NCBI RefSeq assembly: GCF_024585165.1
Contig: NZ_CP029008.1
Coordinates: 1,364,001 to 1,428,000 of the forward strand
Direction of reading: 5' to 3'
From: Bradyrhizobium sp. WBOS07
GTDB lineage: Bacteria; Pseudomonadota; Alphaproteobacteria; Rhizobiales; Xanthobacteraceae
Length of the DNA: 64,000 nucleotides
This document shows, one piece after another, positions 27,379-39,127 of this stretch. The translations under genes and the position numbers were made by a program. The notes below the pieces were generated by a model, which searched no databases, was not told the origin of the DNA, and worked only from the letters and a program-made list of their open reading frames with translations. Each line of letters starts with the position of its first letter. The stretch's first letter is position 1.

Positions 27379-28398
27379 TCACGCGGCCGCAGCAAACCAG
27401 TCGCCGAACAGACGTTGCGACAGCGTCGCATTCAGGCCGAGGTCGCGAACGCAGGCTGCGACCGAGGCGCGATAGGCATCGTTGACACCACAGCGCTCCA
27501 GAACCTCGCGTTGCGCTTGGCTCAGAGAGGCGGTGGCGCGGCGCTGGTAGCGATAGGCACTGTCGGAGGTGTGCAGATTGGGCACCTTGTAGATGGTCGC
27601 TTCGCTCGGGTAGATCACGCGCGCATTGTTCGCTTGCGCCTCTCCCGGTTCCCGCCAGGACGTCACGGCATTCTCGTTGAAGCTGCCCGAAAGGCCGATC
27701 CGGTCGAACAGCACGCGGATCGACGACACGGCCTCCTTGCTCACCTCGTAGACGTAGTGAGTGACGGCAACGTCGTGTCGCTGGGCGTAGCTGGCGAGCT
27801 GAGCCGCGCTGAGCGCGGCGACGACATAGTGCCGCAGCAGTACATCTGCAGGCGCGCGCGAGATCAGCTTGTCGAGCCACGACGCCAGTGAACTCGCCGG
27901 CTCGCGGTCGAGCATGATGAGATGCAGCCGGTGCGGCGGATAGCCCGCGTCGATCAATAACTTGAGCGGATTGAACAGGCTCTCGGCGAGCACGTAGGGT
28001 CCGATCGTTTCCTTGCTAAAAATACGCGGCTCGTCGTTTGCCGACGGCACGATCCACGGCGCCGGCCTCTTGCCGACGAGCGCATCGCGCAGCATGGCCT
28101 TCAACGGCTGATAGTAGGACGGCATCCCCGTCATGCCGAACAGATTGCTCAGGGCCGTCGATCCGACGCGCGCCTTGCCGCATGCAAAGTAAAGCATGGG
28201 AAAATCCTGCGGTGGACGATGCTTGAAGCCGCCGGCCAGGCACTCCGTCACCTCGCGCATCAGCGTTTCGAGCGCGACGGTCCTGGTTTGGAATCCGTCC
28301 ACCGGCGAAAGCAGCGTGGTTTCGAGCGAGGGATGTTGCTGACGAACGAGATCGGCGATTCGCTCGAGCGAATCGGGGGACGATGCGTCGATGTTCAT
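27379..28398 (-). CDS. Sulfotransferase-like protein in the sulfate-activation operon
   Basis: 339 residues from ATG 28398 (an in-frame TTG at 28428 is less likely). [20 protein letters not shown] near residue 68 (key part KARVGSTAL) fits the 5'-phosphosulfate loop of PAPS-dependent sulfotransferases, and [15 protein letters not shown] near 157 (DREPxxSxxS) fits the 3'-phosphate site. Family members sulfate carbohydrates or lipids. The cysD gene begins five bases downstream, so donor and transferase are made together. The acceptor is unknown. A NodH-like role cannot be excluded, but no nod gene is in the window. Confidence 0.72.
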   Translation of the reverse strand: MNIDASSPDSLERIADLVRQQHPSLETTLLSPVDGFQTRTVALETLMREVTECLAGGFKHRPPQDFPMLYFACGKARVGSTALSNLFGMTGMPSYYQPLKAMLRDALVGKRPAPWIVPSANDEPRIFSKETIGPYVLAESLFNPLKLLIDAGYPPHRLHLIMLDREPASSLASWLDKLISRAPADVLLRHYVVAALSAAQLASYAQRHDVAVTHYVYEVSKEAVSSIRVLFDRIGLSGSFNENAVTSWREPGEAQANNARVIYPSEATIYKVPNLHTSDSAYRYQRRATASLSQAQREVLERCGVNDAYRASVAACVRDLGLNATLSQRLFGDWFAAAA

Positions 28399-28552
28399 GG
28401 TGGGGGACTCGCTGAACAAGTTCCGCAAGCAAGTTGCTTACGCTTCCATGTTCAACCTATCGTTGCCGATGGCGCCGGTCAAACCCGGGTAATCCCGGGG
28501 GTTGTGAACGTCCGGCGAGCACGGCAATTGTGCTCGCCGCGTCGTTGCCGAC

Positions 28553-30271
28553 CTATGCGGCGCGCACGGTGTCGAGGAACTTCTCGACCTCGGTCTTCAG
28601 GAGACCGCTCTCGCGCGACAGCGAGCGCGCCGACGCCAACACCTGTCCCGATGCCGCGCCGGTCGCGCTGGCGCCCTGGCTGACGTGGGCGATCTTGTCC
28701 GCGACTTCGACCGTTCCCTTGGCCGCTTCGCTGACATTTCGCGCAATCTCGGCCGTCGCTGCGCTCTGCTGTTCGATCGTTGCGGCAATGGTCGTCGAGA
28801 TGTCGGAGATGCGGCCGATGGTCGTCCCGATTTCCTTGATCGCTCCGACGGAGTCCTCCGTTGCCGATTGCATGCCGGCGATCTGTGAGCTGATCTCCTC
28901 GGTCGCACGCGCGGTTTGCGCCGCGAGCGCCTTGACCTCGCTCGCCACGACCGCGAAGCCGCGGCCGGATTCGCCGGCGCGGGCGGCCTCGATCGTTGCG
29001 TTCAGCGCCAGGAGGTTGGTCTGCTCGGCGATGGCCGTAATCAGTTTGACGACGTCGCCGATGCGGCCCGCCGCCTTGAGCAGCTCGTTGATCCGGGCAT
29101 CGGTGCGCTCGGCCTGCTTGACCGCATCGCCGGCGATGCGGCTGGAATCGTGCACCTGGCGGCCGATCTCGACGACCGACGTGCTCATTTCCTCGGCCGC
29201 GGACGCCACGGCTCCGACATTGGTGGAGGCTTCCTCCGAGGCAGCGGCGACCATTCCGGAGAGCTGCTGAGTCTGTTCGGCCGTGCCCGACAATGTGCCG
29301 GCCGCGGCTTCGAGCTGCTGGGAGGCGGTCGACACCGAGTCGATGATGCCGCCGACCGCAGTTTCGAACGCATTGGCGAGCCGGGCCATCTCCTGTTTGC
29401 GCTGGGCGGCGGCTGCGGCTTCCTGGTTCTTCTGCTCGGCTTCCATCTGCTCGATGCGAATCAGATTTTCCTTGAAGGTCTGTGCTGCGCGGGCGTTGTC
29501 GCCGACCTCGTCGCCGCGGCTCGTGTAGGGAATTTCGACCGCCTTGTTGCCTCCGGCGAGTTGCAGGAGCACATCGCCGATGCGCCGGATCGGGCGGGCG
29601 ACGTTCAAGACGGAAAAGACCGCGGAGCCGATCAGCGTCAGGACGACGAAGAGGCCGACGATCAAGGCGAAGTTCGCGACCCGGTCCAGTTCGGTCAGCA
29701 TCTCGCCCTTGCGGCGCGCGGCGAATTCGTTGGCGACGCCGACGAGATCGTCGATCCGCTTGCTGACCTCCTGGGCTGCCGGCCGCATGTGCTCGGTGAG
29801 AACGCTTGCCCTGGCCGACTCGGCTGCAAGCTTGGCACCGCCTGCAGGGGCGGCAATGACGGCCTTTTGCGCCGCCGCCAGCTCGACGCCGCTGGCCAGA
29901 TACGCATCGACGAATTTCTTGGTCTCGCGATAGGCGTCCTGCGTGACCTTCCGGGTCGCCCGCTCCATCGCGGCGTGGATCTCCGTGCCGGCTTCGCCCG
30001 CCCGGGTGCGGAGAAGCTCGAGGAGCCTGTCCGCCTCGCCGGGTGAGGATGCCGTGCCGAGTTCGAGAGCGGCGAGCTGCGCCCGTGCCATCGCCGTCTG
30101 CGCCGCCTGCGCGTTGCCCTTGTTGAGATAGTTGATCGTGACGAGGCGATTGGATTCCGCAATCGAGCGGTTGCCGAGCATCTGATTGGCCAGCATGCCG
30201 CCGACCAACACGACGCTCACGCCCGTGACGATGCCGAGCTTTGTTCCAATGCGAAACCTGAATGACCCCAC
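28553..30271 (-). CDS. Methyl-accepting chemotaxis protein
   Basis: 572 residues from GTG 30271, chosen because AGGGGAGA lies just upstream. Residues 12-30 are a membrane helix, then a periplasmic helical sensor region to about 190, a second membrane helix ([19 protein letters not shown]), a HAMP domain ([12 protein letters not shown] and [10 protein letters not shown]), and the cytoplasmic signalling domain with the hairpin tip [19 protein letters not shown] (E-V-K-x-L-A-x-Q). It would pass ligand signals to CheA. No chemotaxis operon is nearby, so it is an orphan receptor. Confidence 0.92.
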   Translation of the reverse strand: MGSFRFRIGTKLGIVTGVSVVLVGGMLANQMLGNRSIAESNRLVTINYLNKGNAQAAQTAMARAQLAALELGTASSPGEADRLLELLRTRAGEAGTEIHAAMERATRKVTQDAYRETKKFVDAYLASGVELAAAQKAVIAAPAGGAKLAAESARASVLTEHMRPAAQEVSKRIDDLVGVANEFAARRKGEMLTELDRVANFALIVGLFVVLTLIGSAVFSVLNVARPIRRIGDVLLQLAGGNKAVEIPYTSRGDEVGDNARAAQTFKENLIRIEQMEAEQKNQEAAAAAQRKQEMARLANAFETAVGGIIDSVSTASQQLEAAAGTLSGTAEQTQQLSGMVAAASEEASTNVGAVASAAEEMSTSVVEIGRQVHDSSRIAGDAVKQAERTDARINELLKAAGRIGDVVKLITAIAEQTNLLALNATIEAARAGESGRGFAVVASEVKALAAQTARATEEISSQIAGMQSATEDSVGAIKEIGTTIGRISDISTTIAATIEQQSAATAEIARNVSEAAKGTVEVADKIAHVSQGASATGAASGQVLASARSLSRESGLLKTEVEKFLDTVRAA

Positions 30272-30470
30272 GGCAGTCTCCCCTCGATTTGTCGTATAAC
30301 AGCTATTCGCAACCAATGATTGAGAATTTGAAAAGATTCGCGGCCGTCCAGTAGAACTACGGCTGACATGCTTCGAAGCGGAAATTTCGTGCAGGCTCGC
30401 AGCGGATCCGGTTCCGCCGGGTGCGCGCTCGCGCTTGTGAGTTCCCCCGACTCAGGCCTAGCGTGAGTTG

Positions 30471-31052
30471 ATGCGTTTCCAGGACCGCCCCCATTCCCGT
30501 CGGCCGCAGTACAGCGGCTCGCCGTTCGGCCGCCGCTTCACCGGCCTACTGCCCTGGATGTTCGTGGTGGGTATCGCGCTGGCCGTCGTGCTCACATTTC
30601 GTCATGGAACGCATTGGCTCGTTCCCGATGCCGATCGTACCGGAGATGCCGAGATCGTTCTTCAGCAGACCGGCCACGCGGATGTGCGTCCCGTCGAATT
30701 CATCCGTGCCGTCGACGGCGATACTTTTCTCGCGCGTGTTCGTCTGCGCGAGGGACGCGATCACGTCGTGCGCATTCGGCTGCGCGGCATCGATGCGCCC
30801 GAACTGAAGGCATCCTGCCAGGAGGAGCTCAACAAGGCCGAAGCCGCGGCCCGTGCCTTGCGCGATCTGCTCGGCCAGGGCGGCGTGACCATCACCAATC
30901 TCGGTCCCGACAAATATGGCCGCGTGCTCGCCGACGTCGCGACGCGGCGGACCGCGAACGTTTCCGCGGCGTTGCTCGCCGGCGGCTTCGCGCGCAGCTA
31001 CAACGGCGGCCATCGCGACGGCTGGTGCGCACGCGGCTGGCGATTCTGGTAA
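30471..31052 (+). CDS. Membrane-anchored thermonuclease family protein
   Basis: 193 residues from ATG 30471. A basic N-terminus is followed by one membrane helix (about residues 25-43), then a staphylococcal-nuclease fold. RAVDGDTFLARV contains the metal-binding Asp, RIRLRGIDAPELK the Arg and Glu-containing turn, and DKYGRVLADV the second part. The active-site triad of SNase-type enzymes is thus represented. The protein probably faces the periplasm and degrades nucleic acid, but activity is unproven. Confidence 0.83.
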   Translation: MRFQDRPHSRRPQYSGSPFGRRFTGLLPWMFVVGIALAVVLTFRHGTHWLVPDADRTGDAEIVLQQTGHADVRPVEFIRAVDGDTFLARVRLREGRDHVVRIRLRGIDAPELKASCQEELNKAEAAARALRDLLGQGGVTITNLGPDKYGRVLADVATRRTANVSAALLAGGFARSYNGGHRDGWCARGWRFW

Positions 31053-31053
31053 C

Positions 31054-31080
31054 AAAAAAGCCGCGTCCAAAGACGCGGCT
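31054..31080 (-). terminator. Rho-independent terminator of the L,D-transpeptidase gene
   Basis: AGCCGCGTC (31059-31067) and GACGCGGCT (31072-31080) form a nine-base-pair stem with a four-base loop. On the minus strand it is followed by TTTTTTG, so it ends the transpeptidase transcript. It also lies right after the stop of the plus-strand nuclease gene. Confidence 0.9.
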
Positions 31081-31106
31081 CGTTGTTGTCGCGGCCGATC
31101 GCGGGA

Positions 31107-31622
31107 TCAGCGCGTCACGACCACCGTCGTGCCGACGGAGACGCGGCTGTAGAGATCGGTGATGTCGTCGTTGAGCATGCGGATGCAGCCATAGGAGACG
31201 AAGCCGCCGATCGAGCCCGGCACGTTGGTGCCGTGGATGGCGTATTCGCCGCCGGCCAGCGTCATCGCCGCGACGCCCATCGGGTTGCGCGGCGAGCCGC
31301 CGGGAATCATGTCGGGAATGTTGGGCTTGTCGCGCTTGACCTCGGCCGGCGGCGCCCAGGCCGGGTTGCGATACTTGCCGTCGATGCGAGTGGTGCCGGC
31401 CCATTGCTTGCCGGACTTGCCGACGCCAACCGGATAGCGCACGGCGTGGCCGTTATCGAGAATGAGATAGAGTTTGCGCTCGCTGGTTTTGACCACGATC
31501 GTGCCCGGCGAATAGTCCGCGAGGTGCGTGCCCACCATTTCCGGCCGCGCTTCTGCCGCCGTCGACATCAAGACCCCAGCTCCGATGGTGGCGGCCAGCG
31601 CCACCGCAATCCTCATCGACAT
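31107..31622 (-). CDS. L,D-transpeptidase (ErfK/YbiS/YcfS/YnhG family)
   Basis: 171 residues from ATG 31622 (GGGGGAGA upstream; ATG 31616 is equally possible). A signal peptide ends at AAEA. The YkuD domain shows the catalytic motif HGTNVPGSIGGFVSYGCIRM: H in IHGT and the nucleophile Cys in SYGCIRM (S-x-G-C-I-R). It forms 3-3 cross-links in peptidoglycan or attaches a protein to it in the periplasm. It ends at a strong terminator and stands alone. Confidence 0.93.
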   Translation of the reverse strand: MSMRIAVALAATIGAGVLMSTAAEARPEMVGTHLADYSPGTIVVKTSERKLYLILDNGHAVRYPVGVGKSGKQWAGTTRIDGKYRNPAWAPPAEVKRDKPNIPDMIPGGSPRNPMGVAAMTLAGGEYAIHGTNVPGSIGGFVSYGCIRMLNDDITDLYSRVSVGTTVVVTR

Positions 31623-32053
31623 CGATCTCCCCCTTGCCACAACCGGATCATCCAAAATGACGCAGAACCTGCAATCGCCGCCGCGCCAAGTCCTCGTGAG
31701 GGGACATTATTAACCGCGCCCGTTAACCGGATGGTTTCCACGCGCGGCCACCGAAGGCCGGCCAGCAGGGGGAACAAAGGAAATGTTCGAAATAAAGTAA
31801 ATGACCTGAAAACAACACTCGGCCGGAAACATACCGGCCCTCCGCCGCGCACGCTGACAAGCGCGTGAGGCTGTGAACGGCTGTTGTTGCGGGAGCGTCG
31901 CGCCGAGGGGCCGTATCGTGTCCCGGACGCGCTGCAGCGTGCAACGCTGCTGCGCAGAGCCGGGACCCAGTTCTTTCTTTCCACGGATAGATGAGCCCCG
32001 GCTCGGCAGCGCACCACTTGCGTGCTGCGCTGCGCCCGGGGCACGGGCTTGCC
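31623..32053. other. Intergenic region without a recognised gene
   Basis: 431 bp between the transpeptidase start and the acs stop, on the same strand. It should hold the transpeptidase promoter. A GGCCGG...CCGGCC pair near 31822-31840 may form a hairpin. No open frame here has coding character. Confidence 0.5.
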
Positions 32054-34000
<1,947 letters not shown>

Positions 34001-34403
34001 GCTTTCCCTCCACATACGGCAGGCCGAACGCTAGCGACTGGCGAGCCGACTTGATCATTGACTGATTATGCGTCGGGCTAACCGGACCCGACAAGGAGCA
34101 CAAGCTGTACCTTCGGCGGGCTGCCCGCCATGCGGAGGATCAAGCCCGCTTGCGGTGGCTGTCGCAGATTTGAAACAGGCCCCACGGGCGGCGTTGAGGC
34201 TTTTGATCCGATCCTCAGGAATGGGCCGGTGCAGAGCGCCCATGCGACGCAGCCGGTATTTGGCAACCTCCTGTCACCGATTCGGGACTCGCAATGCGGT
34301 TCGGAACACCCTAAATGGCCAACCCGGGTCCAAAGAGACCCTTGGGAACAAAAATCAGAATTGCGGCATTGACCGATAACAGACAGGGCTAAGGCATAAG
34401 ACT
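34001..34403. other. Divergent intergenic region between acs and the topoisomerase gene
   Basis: 403 bp containing the promoters for acs (leftward) and topoisomerase IB (rightward). No conserved operator or coding frame was recognised. Confidence 0.5.
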
Positions 34404-35570
34404 ATGATGGATCAGCAGAATCTCGGGACGATACGGCCCGCTTCAGCCGATCCTGCGGCCATTGCGCTGGCCAAGGCCCTCGGACAATGGCCCAAATCGG
34501 CCCCTTTCAGGCGTCCCAGCCCTAAAAAGACCTTTGACGCGGCGCCGGCGACGGTCGAAGCGCTTGCCAAGGAACTCGGCCTGCGGCTTGGCGACCAGAA
34601 CGAGCTGACCATTCGCCGCATCAGGCGCGGCAAGGGCTATTCCTTCGTCCGCCCCAACGGCGCCCACATCCGCGACGCCCGCACCATCCGCCGGCTGCAT
34701 GCCATGGCGGTGCCGCCGGCCTATCGCGAGGTGCGCTACTCGGCCGATCCGAGCTCGCATCTTCAGGCCGTGGGCCGCGATGCCGCGGGCCGGCTGCAAT
34801 ATCGCTATCACGCCGATTGGGAGAAGGTCCGCGAGCATCGCAAGGCGCATCGCCTGGAAAAGCTCGTCGGCGCGCTGCCCAAGATCCGGCGCAAGGTCTC
34901 GGCGTTCCTGTCGGGCGACGAGCCGACGCGTGAATTCGCGCTCTCGGCCGTGATCGAGCTGATCGCGCGCACCGCGATCCGCCCCGGCAACGAATCCTAC
35001 GCCCGCCTCAACGGCACCCGCGGCGCCACCACGCTGCTGAAGTCCAACGTCACGCTGGAAGACGATTGCTTCGTGCTGACCTTCAAGGCGAAGGGCGGCA
35101 AGGCGGTGCGCAAGGAATGCGACGCGGCCAAGCTGGTCCGCGCCATCCGCATCTTGCAGGGCGTCCCCGGCAAGCGGATGTTCCAGTATCGCGACGCCAA
35201 CGGCATCGTGCGCGCGGTCAGCACCACGCAGGTGAATGCGTTCCTGCGCGAGATCGCCGGCATCAAGATCTCGCTCAAGGATTTTCGCACGCTGATGGCC
35301 TCCGCCGTGGTCGTGGAATCCTTGTCACGCATCACGCCGGCGACCAGCCAGCGCGGCCGCAACAAGCAGGTGCTGGACGCGATCCGCGCTGCCGCCGACA
35401 AGCTCTCCAACACGCCGGCGATCTGCCGCAAGAGCTACGTCCACGACACCATCGTCACCGCCTTCGAGGAGGGCATCCTCGAACGCTTTGCCGCGACCAT
35501 GAAGGGCCAGCGCTCCCAGGCGCGGCGCGAGCAGTTGCTGGCGCAAGTGGTCGCCACCGCGGCGGTGTAA
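34404..35570 (+). CDS. Bacterial DNA topoisomerase IB
   Basis: 388 residues from ATG 34404. The N-terminal part has the poxvirus-like topo IB fold (RRGKGYSFVRPNG, IPPAYREVRYS-type segment as VPPAYREVRYS, and LQYRYHADWE), and the catalytic domain carries ARTAIRPGNESYA (catalytic Arg), KAKGGKAVRKE and the nucleophilic tyrosine in CRKSYVHDTIV. It relaxes supercoils through a 3'-phosphotyrosine bond. It is a single gene with no close partner. Bacterial members are scattered and often acquired by transfer. Confidence 0.92.
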   Translation: MMDQQNLGTIRPASADPAAIALAKALGQWPKSAPFRRPSPKKTFDAAPATVEALAKELGLRLGDQNELTIRRIRRGKGYSFVRPNGAHIRDARTIRRLHAMAVPPAYREVRYSADPSSHLQAVGRDAAGRLQYRYHADWEKVREHRKAHRLEKLVGALPKIRRKVSAFLSGDEPTREFALSAVIELIARTAIRPGNESYARLNGTRGATTLLKSNVTLEDDCFVLTFKAKGGKAVRKECDAAKLVRAIRILQGVPGKRMFQYRDANGIVRAVSTTQVNAFLREIAGIKISLKDFRTLMASAVVVESLSRITPATSQRGRNKQVLDAIRAAADKLSNTPAICRKSYVHDTIVTAFEEGILERFAATMKGQRSQARREQLLAQVVATAAV

Positions 35571-35580
35571 CGCCGGTGCC

Positions 35581-35673
35581 GTAGGGTGGGCAAAGCGAAG
35601 CGTGCCCACCATTTCTAACTAATATCGAGAGAATTCGTGGGCACGGCGTGGAGTGCGCCTTTGCCCATCCTAC
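35581..35673. repeat. REP-like inverted repeat
   Basis: GTAGGGTGGGCAAAG at 35581 pairs with CTTTGCCCATCCTAC ending at 35673, with GTGCCCACC/GTGGGCAC as an inner pair. It lies between convergent genes, like the other palindromes of the window. Confidence 0.7.
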
Positions 35674-35692
35674 GAGAGCTATACCGCAGCGA

Positions 35693-36112
35693 CTAGAGCC
35701 CGCCCATCTTGCAGACGAGCTTCCACTCCTCCGCCGTCACCGGCTGCACCGAAAGCCGCGAATATTTCACCAGCGCCATATCGGCGAGCTTCTTCTCGGC
35801 CTTGATCGCAGCCATCGTCACCGGATTCTTCAAGGGCTTGTCGGCCTTGATGTCGACGCAAACGAACTTGCCGGTCTTGTCGGTCGGATCGGGATAGGCC
35901 TCCTTGATGACCTCCGCGATGCCGACGATCTCCTTGCCCTCGTTCGAATGATAATAGAACGCCTTGTCGCCCTTCTTCATGGCGACGAGGTTCTGGCGCG
36001 CGGTGTAATTGCGCACGCCGGTCCAGGCCTCGCCCTTGGCGCCCTTCGCCACCTGCTGGTCCCAGGACCACACCGACGGTTCGGATTTCACCAGCCAGTA
36101 CGCCATGTTCAT
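35693..36112 (-). CDS. EVE domain-containing protein
   Basis: 139 residues. [17 protein letters not shown] opens the PUA-like EVE fold, and [20 protein letters not shown] and [17 protein letters not shown] follow as in thymocyte nuclear protein 1 relatives. EVE domains bind modified bases in nucleic acids, so the product may be part of a modification-reading or RNA-repair function. The start codon overlaps the gpsA stop by four bases (ATGA), so both genes are translated together. Confidence 0.92.
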   Translation of the reverse strand: MNMAYWLVKSEPSVWSWDQQVAKGAKGEAWTGVRNYTARQNLVAMKKGDKAFYYHSNEGKEIVGIAEVIKEAYPDPTDKTGKFVCVDIKADKPLKNPVTMAAIKAEKKLADMALVKYSRLSVQPVTAEEWKLVCKMGGL

Positions 36113-37089
36113 TCCTCAGACTTGAAGGGGCGCGTCAGCAGCCCCGAAATCGCCGCGTCGATCGTGCTCCGGCCGCCCAGGATCGCCGCGACCGCTTCCG
36201 AGACCGGCATCTCGATGTTTCGCGAAGCTGCGAGTTCGATCAAGACCGGCGCGGTGAACTCGCCCTCGGCGAGCTTGCCGGCGGGCGACGGCTCGCCGCG
36301 TCCGAGCGCGAGCCCCAGCGCGAAGTTGCGCGATTGCGGGCTCGCGCAGGTCAGGATGAGGTCGCCGAGACCGGAGAGTCCCGCGAGCGTCTCGCTGCGT
36401 GCCCCGAGCGCGCGGCCGAGGCGGGTCAGCTCGGCAAAGCCGCGCGTCGTCAGCGCCGCCTGGGCGGAGGCGCCGAGCTTGCGCCCGACCGCGATGCCGA
36501 CTGCGATCGCCAGCACGTTCTTGGCGGCGCCGCCGATCTCGACGCCGCGGATGTCGGTGGAGTGATAGGGGCGGAATGTCGGCGAGCCCAGCGCCTGCAC
36601 CAGGGCGCTCGCCAGCCGTTCATCGCCGGCCGCCAGCGTCACCGCGGTCGGCAGGCCGCGCGCGACGTCGTCGGCGAAGCTCGGTCCCGACAGGATCGCC
36701 GGCTGCGCGCTGGGGGCGGCTTCCGCAATCACGTCGGTCATGAATTTATGGGTGCCGTGCTCGATGCCCTTGGCGCACGCAACGATCGGCGCCGGCCTTG
36801 CCAGATGCGAGGCCAGCATGTTGACCGCGCCGCGCAGATGCTGCGCCGGCGTCGCGATCAGCAGCATGTCCGCGCGCGCAGCGAGCGTCAGATCGCTGGT
36901 GACCACGATCTCAGGAGGGATCCGCACGCCGGGCAGCCGCGGATTGTCGCGCGTCGATGCGATTCGCGCGGCATGTTCGGCGTTGCGCGCCCACAGCGTC
37001 ACGGCGCGCCCGGCCCGTGCGGCCACGGTCGCCAGCGCCGTGCCCCAGGCGCCCGCGCCGATCACCGCGACGGATTGGAACGCGGACAT
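36109..37089 (-). CDS. gpsA: NAD(P)-dependent glycerol-3-phosphate dehydrogenase
   Basis: 326 residues. [19 protein letters not shown] is the NAD(P) site (GxGxWG), [21 protein letters not shown] near 200 is the substrate domain, with the catalytic lysine in [17 protein letters not shown] and the C-terminus complete the family. It makes glycerol 3-phosphate for phospholipid synthesis. It lies in the leftward operon tsaD-gpsA-EVE with one-base to four-base spacing. Confidence 0.95.
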   Translation of the reverse strand: MSAFQSVAVIGAGAWGTALATVAARAGRAVTLWARNAEHAARIASTRDNPRLPGVRIPPEIVVTSDLTLAARADMLLIATPAQHLRGAVNMLASHLARPAPIVACAKGIEHGTHKFMTDVIAEAAPSAQPAILSGPSFADDVARGLPTAVTLAAGDERLASALVQALGSPTFRPYHSTDIRGVEIGGAAKNVLAIAVGIAVGRKLGASAQAALTTRGFAELTRLGRALGARSETLAGLSGLGDLILTCASPQSRNFALGLALGRGEPSPAGKLAEGEFTAPVLIELAASRNIEMPVSEAVAAILGGRSTIDAAISGLLTRPFKSEE

Positions 37090-37090
37090 T

Positions 37091-38164
37091 CTAGTATCCC
37101 GCCCGCGTCTTGCCGTAGCCGGCCGGCGCCGTTGCGTTGGCGTCGAGCAGCCAGCGCGCCCGCGGCTGCGCGTCCATCGTGTCGGTCATGCCGAGCGCGA
37201 GGCGCTCGGCGCCGGCCCATGCGATCATCGCGCCGTTGTCGGTGCAGAGCGCGGGCGGCGGCATGATCAATTGCGTCCCGGCTTGCCGTGCGACCTCGTC
37301 GAGGGCGCCGCGGATCGCCTGATTGGCGGCGACGCCGCCGGCGGCCACGAGCGCGCTGGGAGCGCCGAATTTCTCGCGGAAAAGTCTCAAGCCGACGTTC
37401 AACCGGTCGGCCGTCGATTCGAGCACGGCAGCCTGAAAGCTCGCGCAGAGATCGCTGATGTCCTGCGGCGTGATCTCTGGCAACCGGCTCGCTTCGGTGC
37501 GCACTGCCGTCTTCAATCCCGACAGCGAGAAATTGGCATCGGGTCTGCCCTGCATCGGCCGCGGGAACGCAAAGCGGGTGGCATCGCCGCTCGCCGCCGC
37601 GCGCTCGACCTGCGGGCCGCCGGGATAGGGCAGGCCCAGCATCTTCGCGACCTTGTCGAAGGCCTCGCCGATCGCATCGTCGACGGTGGTGCCGAGCCGC
37701 ACATATTGGCCGACGCCGGTGACGGCGACGATCTGGGTGTGGCCGCCGGAGGCGAGAAACAGGCAATAGGGAAACGCGATGCCATCGGTGAGGCGCGGCG
37801 TCAGCGCATGCGCCTCCAGATGGTTCACTGCGACCAGCGGCGTGTCGTGGACCATCGCGATCGCTTTTGCAGTGGTGAGCCCGACGATGACGCCGCCGAT
37901 CAGGCCCGGCCCCGCGGCGGCCGCGACGCCGCCGAGCTCGCCGAAGCCGATGCCGGCCTCGCGCATGGCGCGATCGACGATGCCGTCGAGCAGGTCGACA
38001 TGGGCGCGGGCGGCGATCTCCGGCACCACGCCGCCGAAGCGGGCATGCTCCTCGATCTGCGACCTCACGATGTTGGACAGGATCCTGCCGCTGCCGTCAG
38101 AGGCGCGCTCGATCACGGCCGCGGCGGTCTCGTCGCAGGTGGTTTCGATGCCCAGCACCAGCAT
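37091..38164 (-). CDS. tsaD: tRNA N6-adenosine threonylcarbamoyltransferase
   Basis: 357 residues from ATG 38164 ([17 protein letters not shown]); a TTG at 38182 would add six residues. The metal-binding motif HLEAH ([11 protein letters not shown]) near 110 and [13 protein letters not shown] and [11 protein letters not shown] are hallmarks of the TsaD/Kae1 family. It transfers the threonylcarbamoyl group to A37 of ANN-decoding tRNAs. The gpsA start is one base after its stop, so both share a transcript. Confidence 0.95.
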   Translation of the reverse strand: MLVLGIETTCDETAAAVIERASDGSGRILSNIVRSQIEEHARFGGVVPEIAARAHVDLLDGIVDRAMREAGIGFGELGGVAAAAGPGLIGGVIVGLTTAKAIAMVHDTPLVAVNHLEAHALTPRLTDGIAFPYCLFLASGGHTQIVAVTGVGQYVRLGTTVDDAIGEAFDKVAKMLGLPYPGGPQVERAAASGDATRFAFPRPMQGRPDANFSLSGLKTAVRTEASRLPEITPQDISDLCASFQAAVLESTADRLNVGLRLFREKFGAPSALVAAGGVAANQAIRGALDEVARQAGTQLIMPPPALCTDNGAMIAWAGAERLALGMTDTMDAQPRARWLLDANATAPAGYGKTRAGY

Positions 38165-38316
38165 TGGCGAATTGTTATCCAATTTGCGCCCTTGCGCTCA
38201 TCCGGAAAGCAGAGTTCTGGTACGTCCGGTAGCATTCCGGGACCAGATTGCGCAATCGTCACGAAGCAAGCCGTCCGGGTCGTGCGCCACCGCCAATTGG
38301 TTCGGGAACAGCAGCG

Positions 38317-39063
38317 ATGTCCATTCTTGTCACACGGCCGCATCCCGACAATGAAGCGACCGCGGCAAGTCTGCGCGCGCGGGGGCATGCGGTGCTGCTT
38401 GCGCCGGCGCTCAAGTTCGAGCCGGTCGCCTTTCATGACAAAGGTGACGCTCCCTATGGCGCCGTCCTCGTCACGTCGGTCAACGCGATTCGCGCGGTCG
38501 CGCCGCAATTGCGCGACCTTGGTCTTCTGGAGCTGCCGTTGTTTGCGGTCGGGGAGCATACGGCCACTGCTGCGCGCGACGCCGGCTTTACCCGGGTGAT
38601 CGTCGCCGGCGGCGATGCCGCGTCCTTGCGCGACAAGGTGATGCAGAGCGCGCGCGACAAGGTGCTGAAGAAAAAGAGCACGCTGCTGTATCTCGCGGGC
38701 GCGGATCTGTCGCGCGACCTCGGCGGTGAGCTCGATGCAGAGGGTTTCTCCGTGGTCACGCACACCACTTATCGGATGACGCCCGTCAAGCATCTGCCGC
38801 GCGAGGTCTGCGAGGGCTTTGCCGCCCACGGGGTCGAGGCGGTGCTGCACTACTCCCGGCGCAGCGCCCGGGCGTTCCTGGATGCGGCGCGGGACGAGGG
38901 CGTCGAAATCTCGGCGCTGGCGATACCGCAATGCTGTCTGTCCGAGGCGGTCGCGGGCGCGTTGCGCGAGGCCGGCGCGTCGCAGGTTCTGGTTGCCGCG
39001 ACACCGGACGAAAATGCCTTATTTGCCACCTTGGAGCGTGCTTTGCAGACCCGTTTGGCGTAA
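38317..39063 (+). CDS. hemD: Uroporphyrinogen-III synthase
   Basis: 248 residues from ATG 38317. SILVTRPHPDNEATAASLR is the first strand-helix unit, and TSVNAIRAVAP and VLHYSRRSARAFL (Y-S-R-R-S-A) match the HemD fold with two similar domains. It closes hydroxymethylbilane to uroporphyrinogen III in haem and chlorophyll synthesis. The next genes are a mitofilin-like protein and hemY, the usual order. No hemC gene lies between tsaD and hemD. Confidence 0.87.
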   Translation: MSILVTRPHPDNEATAASLRARGHAVLLAPALKFEPVAFHDKGDAPYGAVLVTSVNAIRAVAPQLRDLGLLELPLFAVGEHTATAARDAGFTRVIVAGGDAASLRDKVMQSARDKVLKKKSTLLYLAGADLSRDLGGELDAEGFSVVTHTTYRMTPVKHLPREVCEGFAAHGVEAVLHYSRRSARAFLDAARDEGVEISALAIPQCCLSEAVAGALREAGASQVLVAATPDENALFATLERALQTRLA

Positions 39064-39127
39064 GAGGTCGGGCCGAATCCGACGCAATCTAGTTCACCTT
39101 GATATGGAAGTGTGAGGAACCGTCACG

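Noticed and set aside
27374..27880. N-terminal extension of cysD in the open frame
   Set aside because: CysD homology begins at 27373, and the upstream part is the sulfotransferase gene in another frame.
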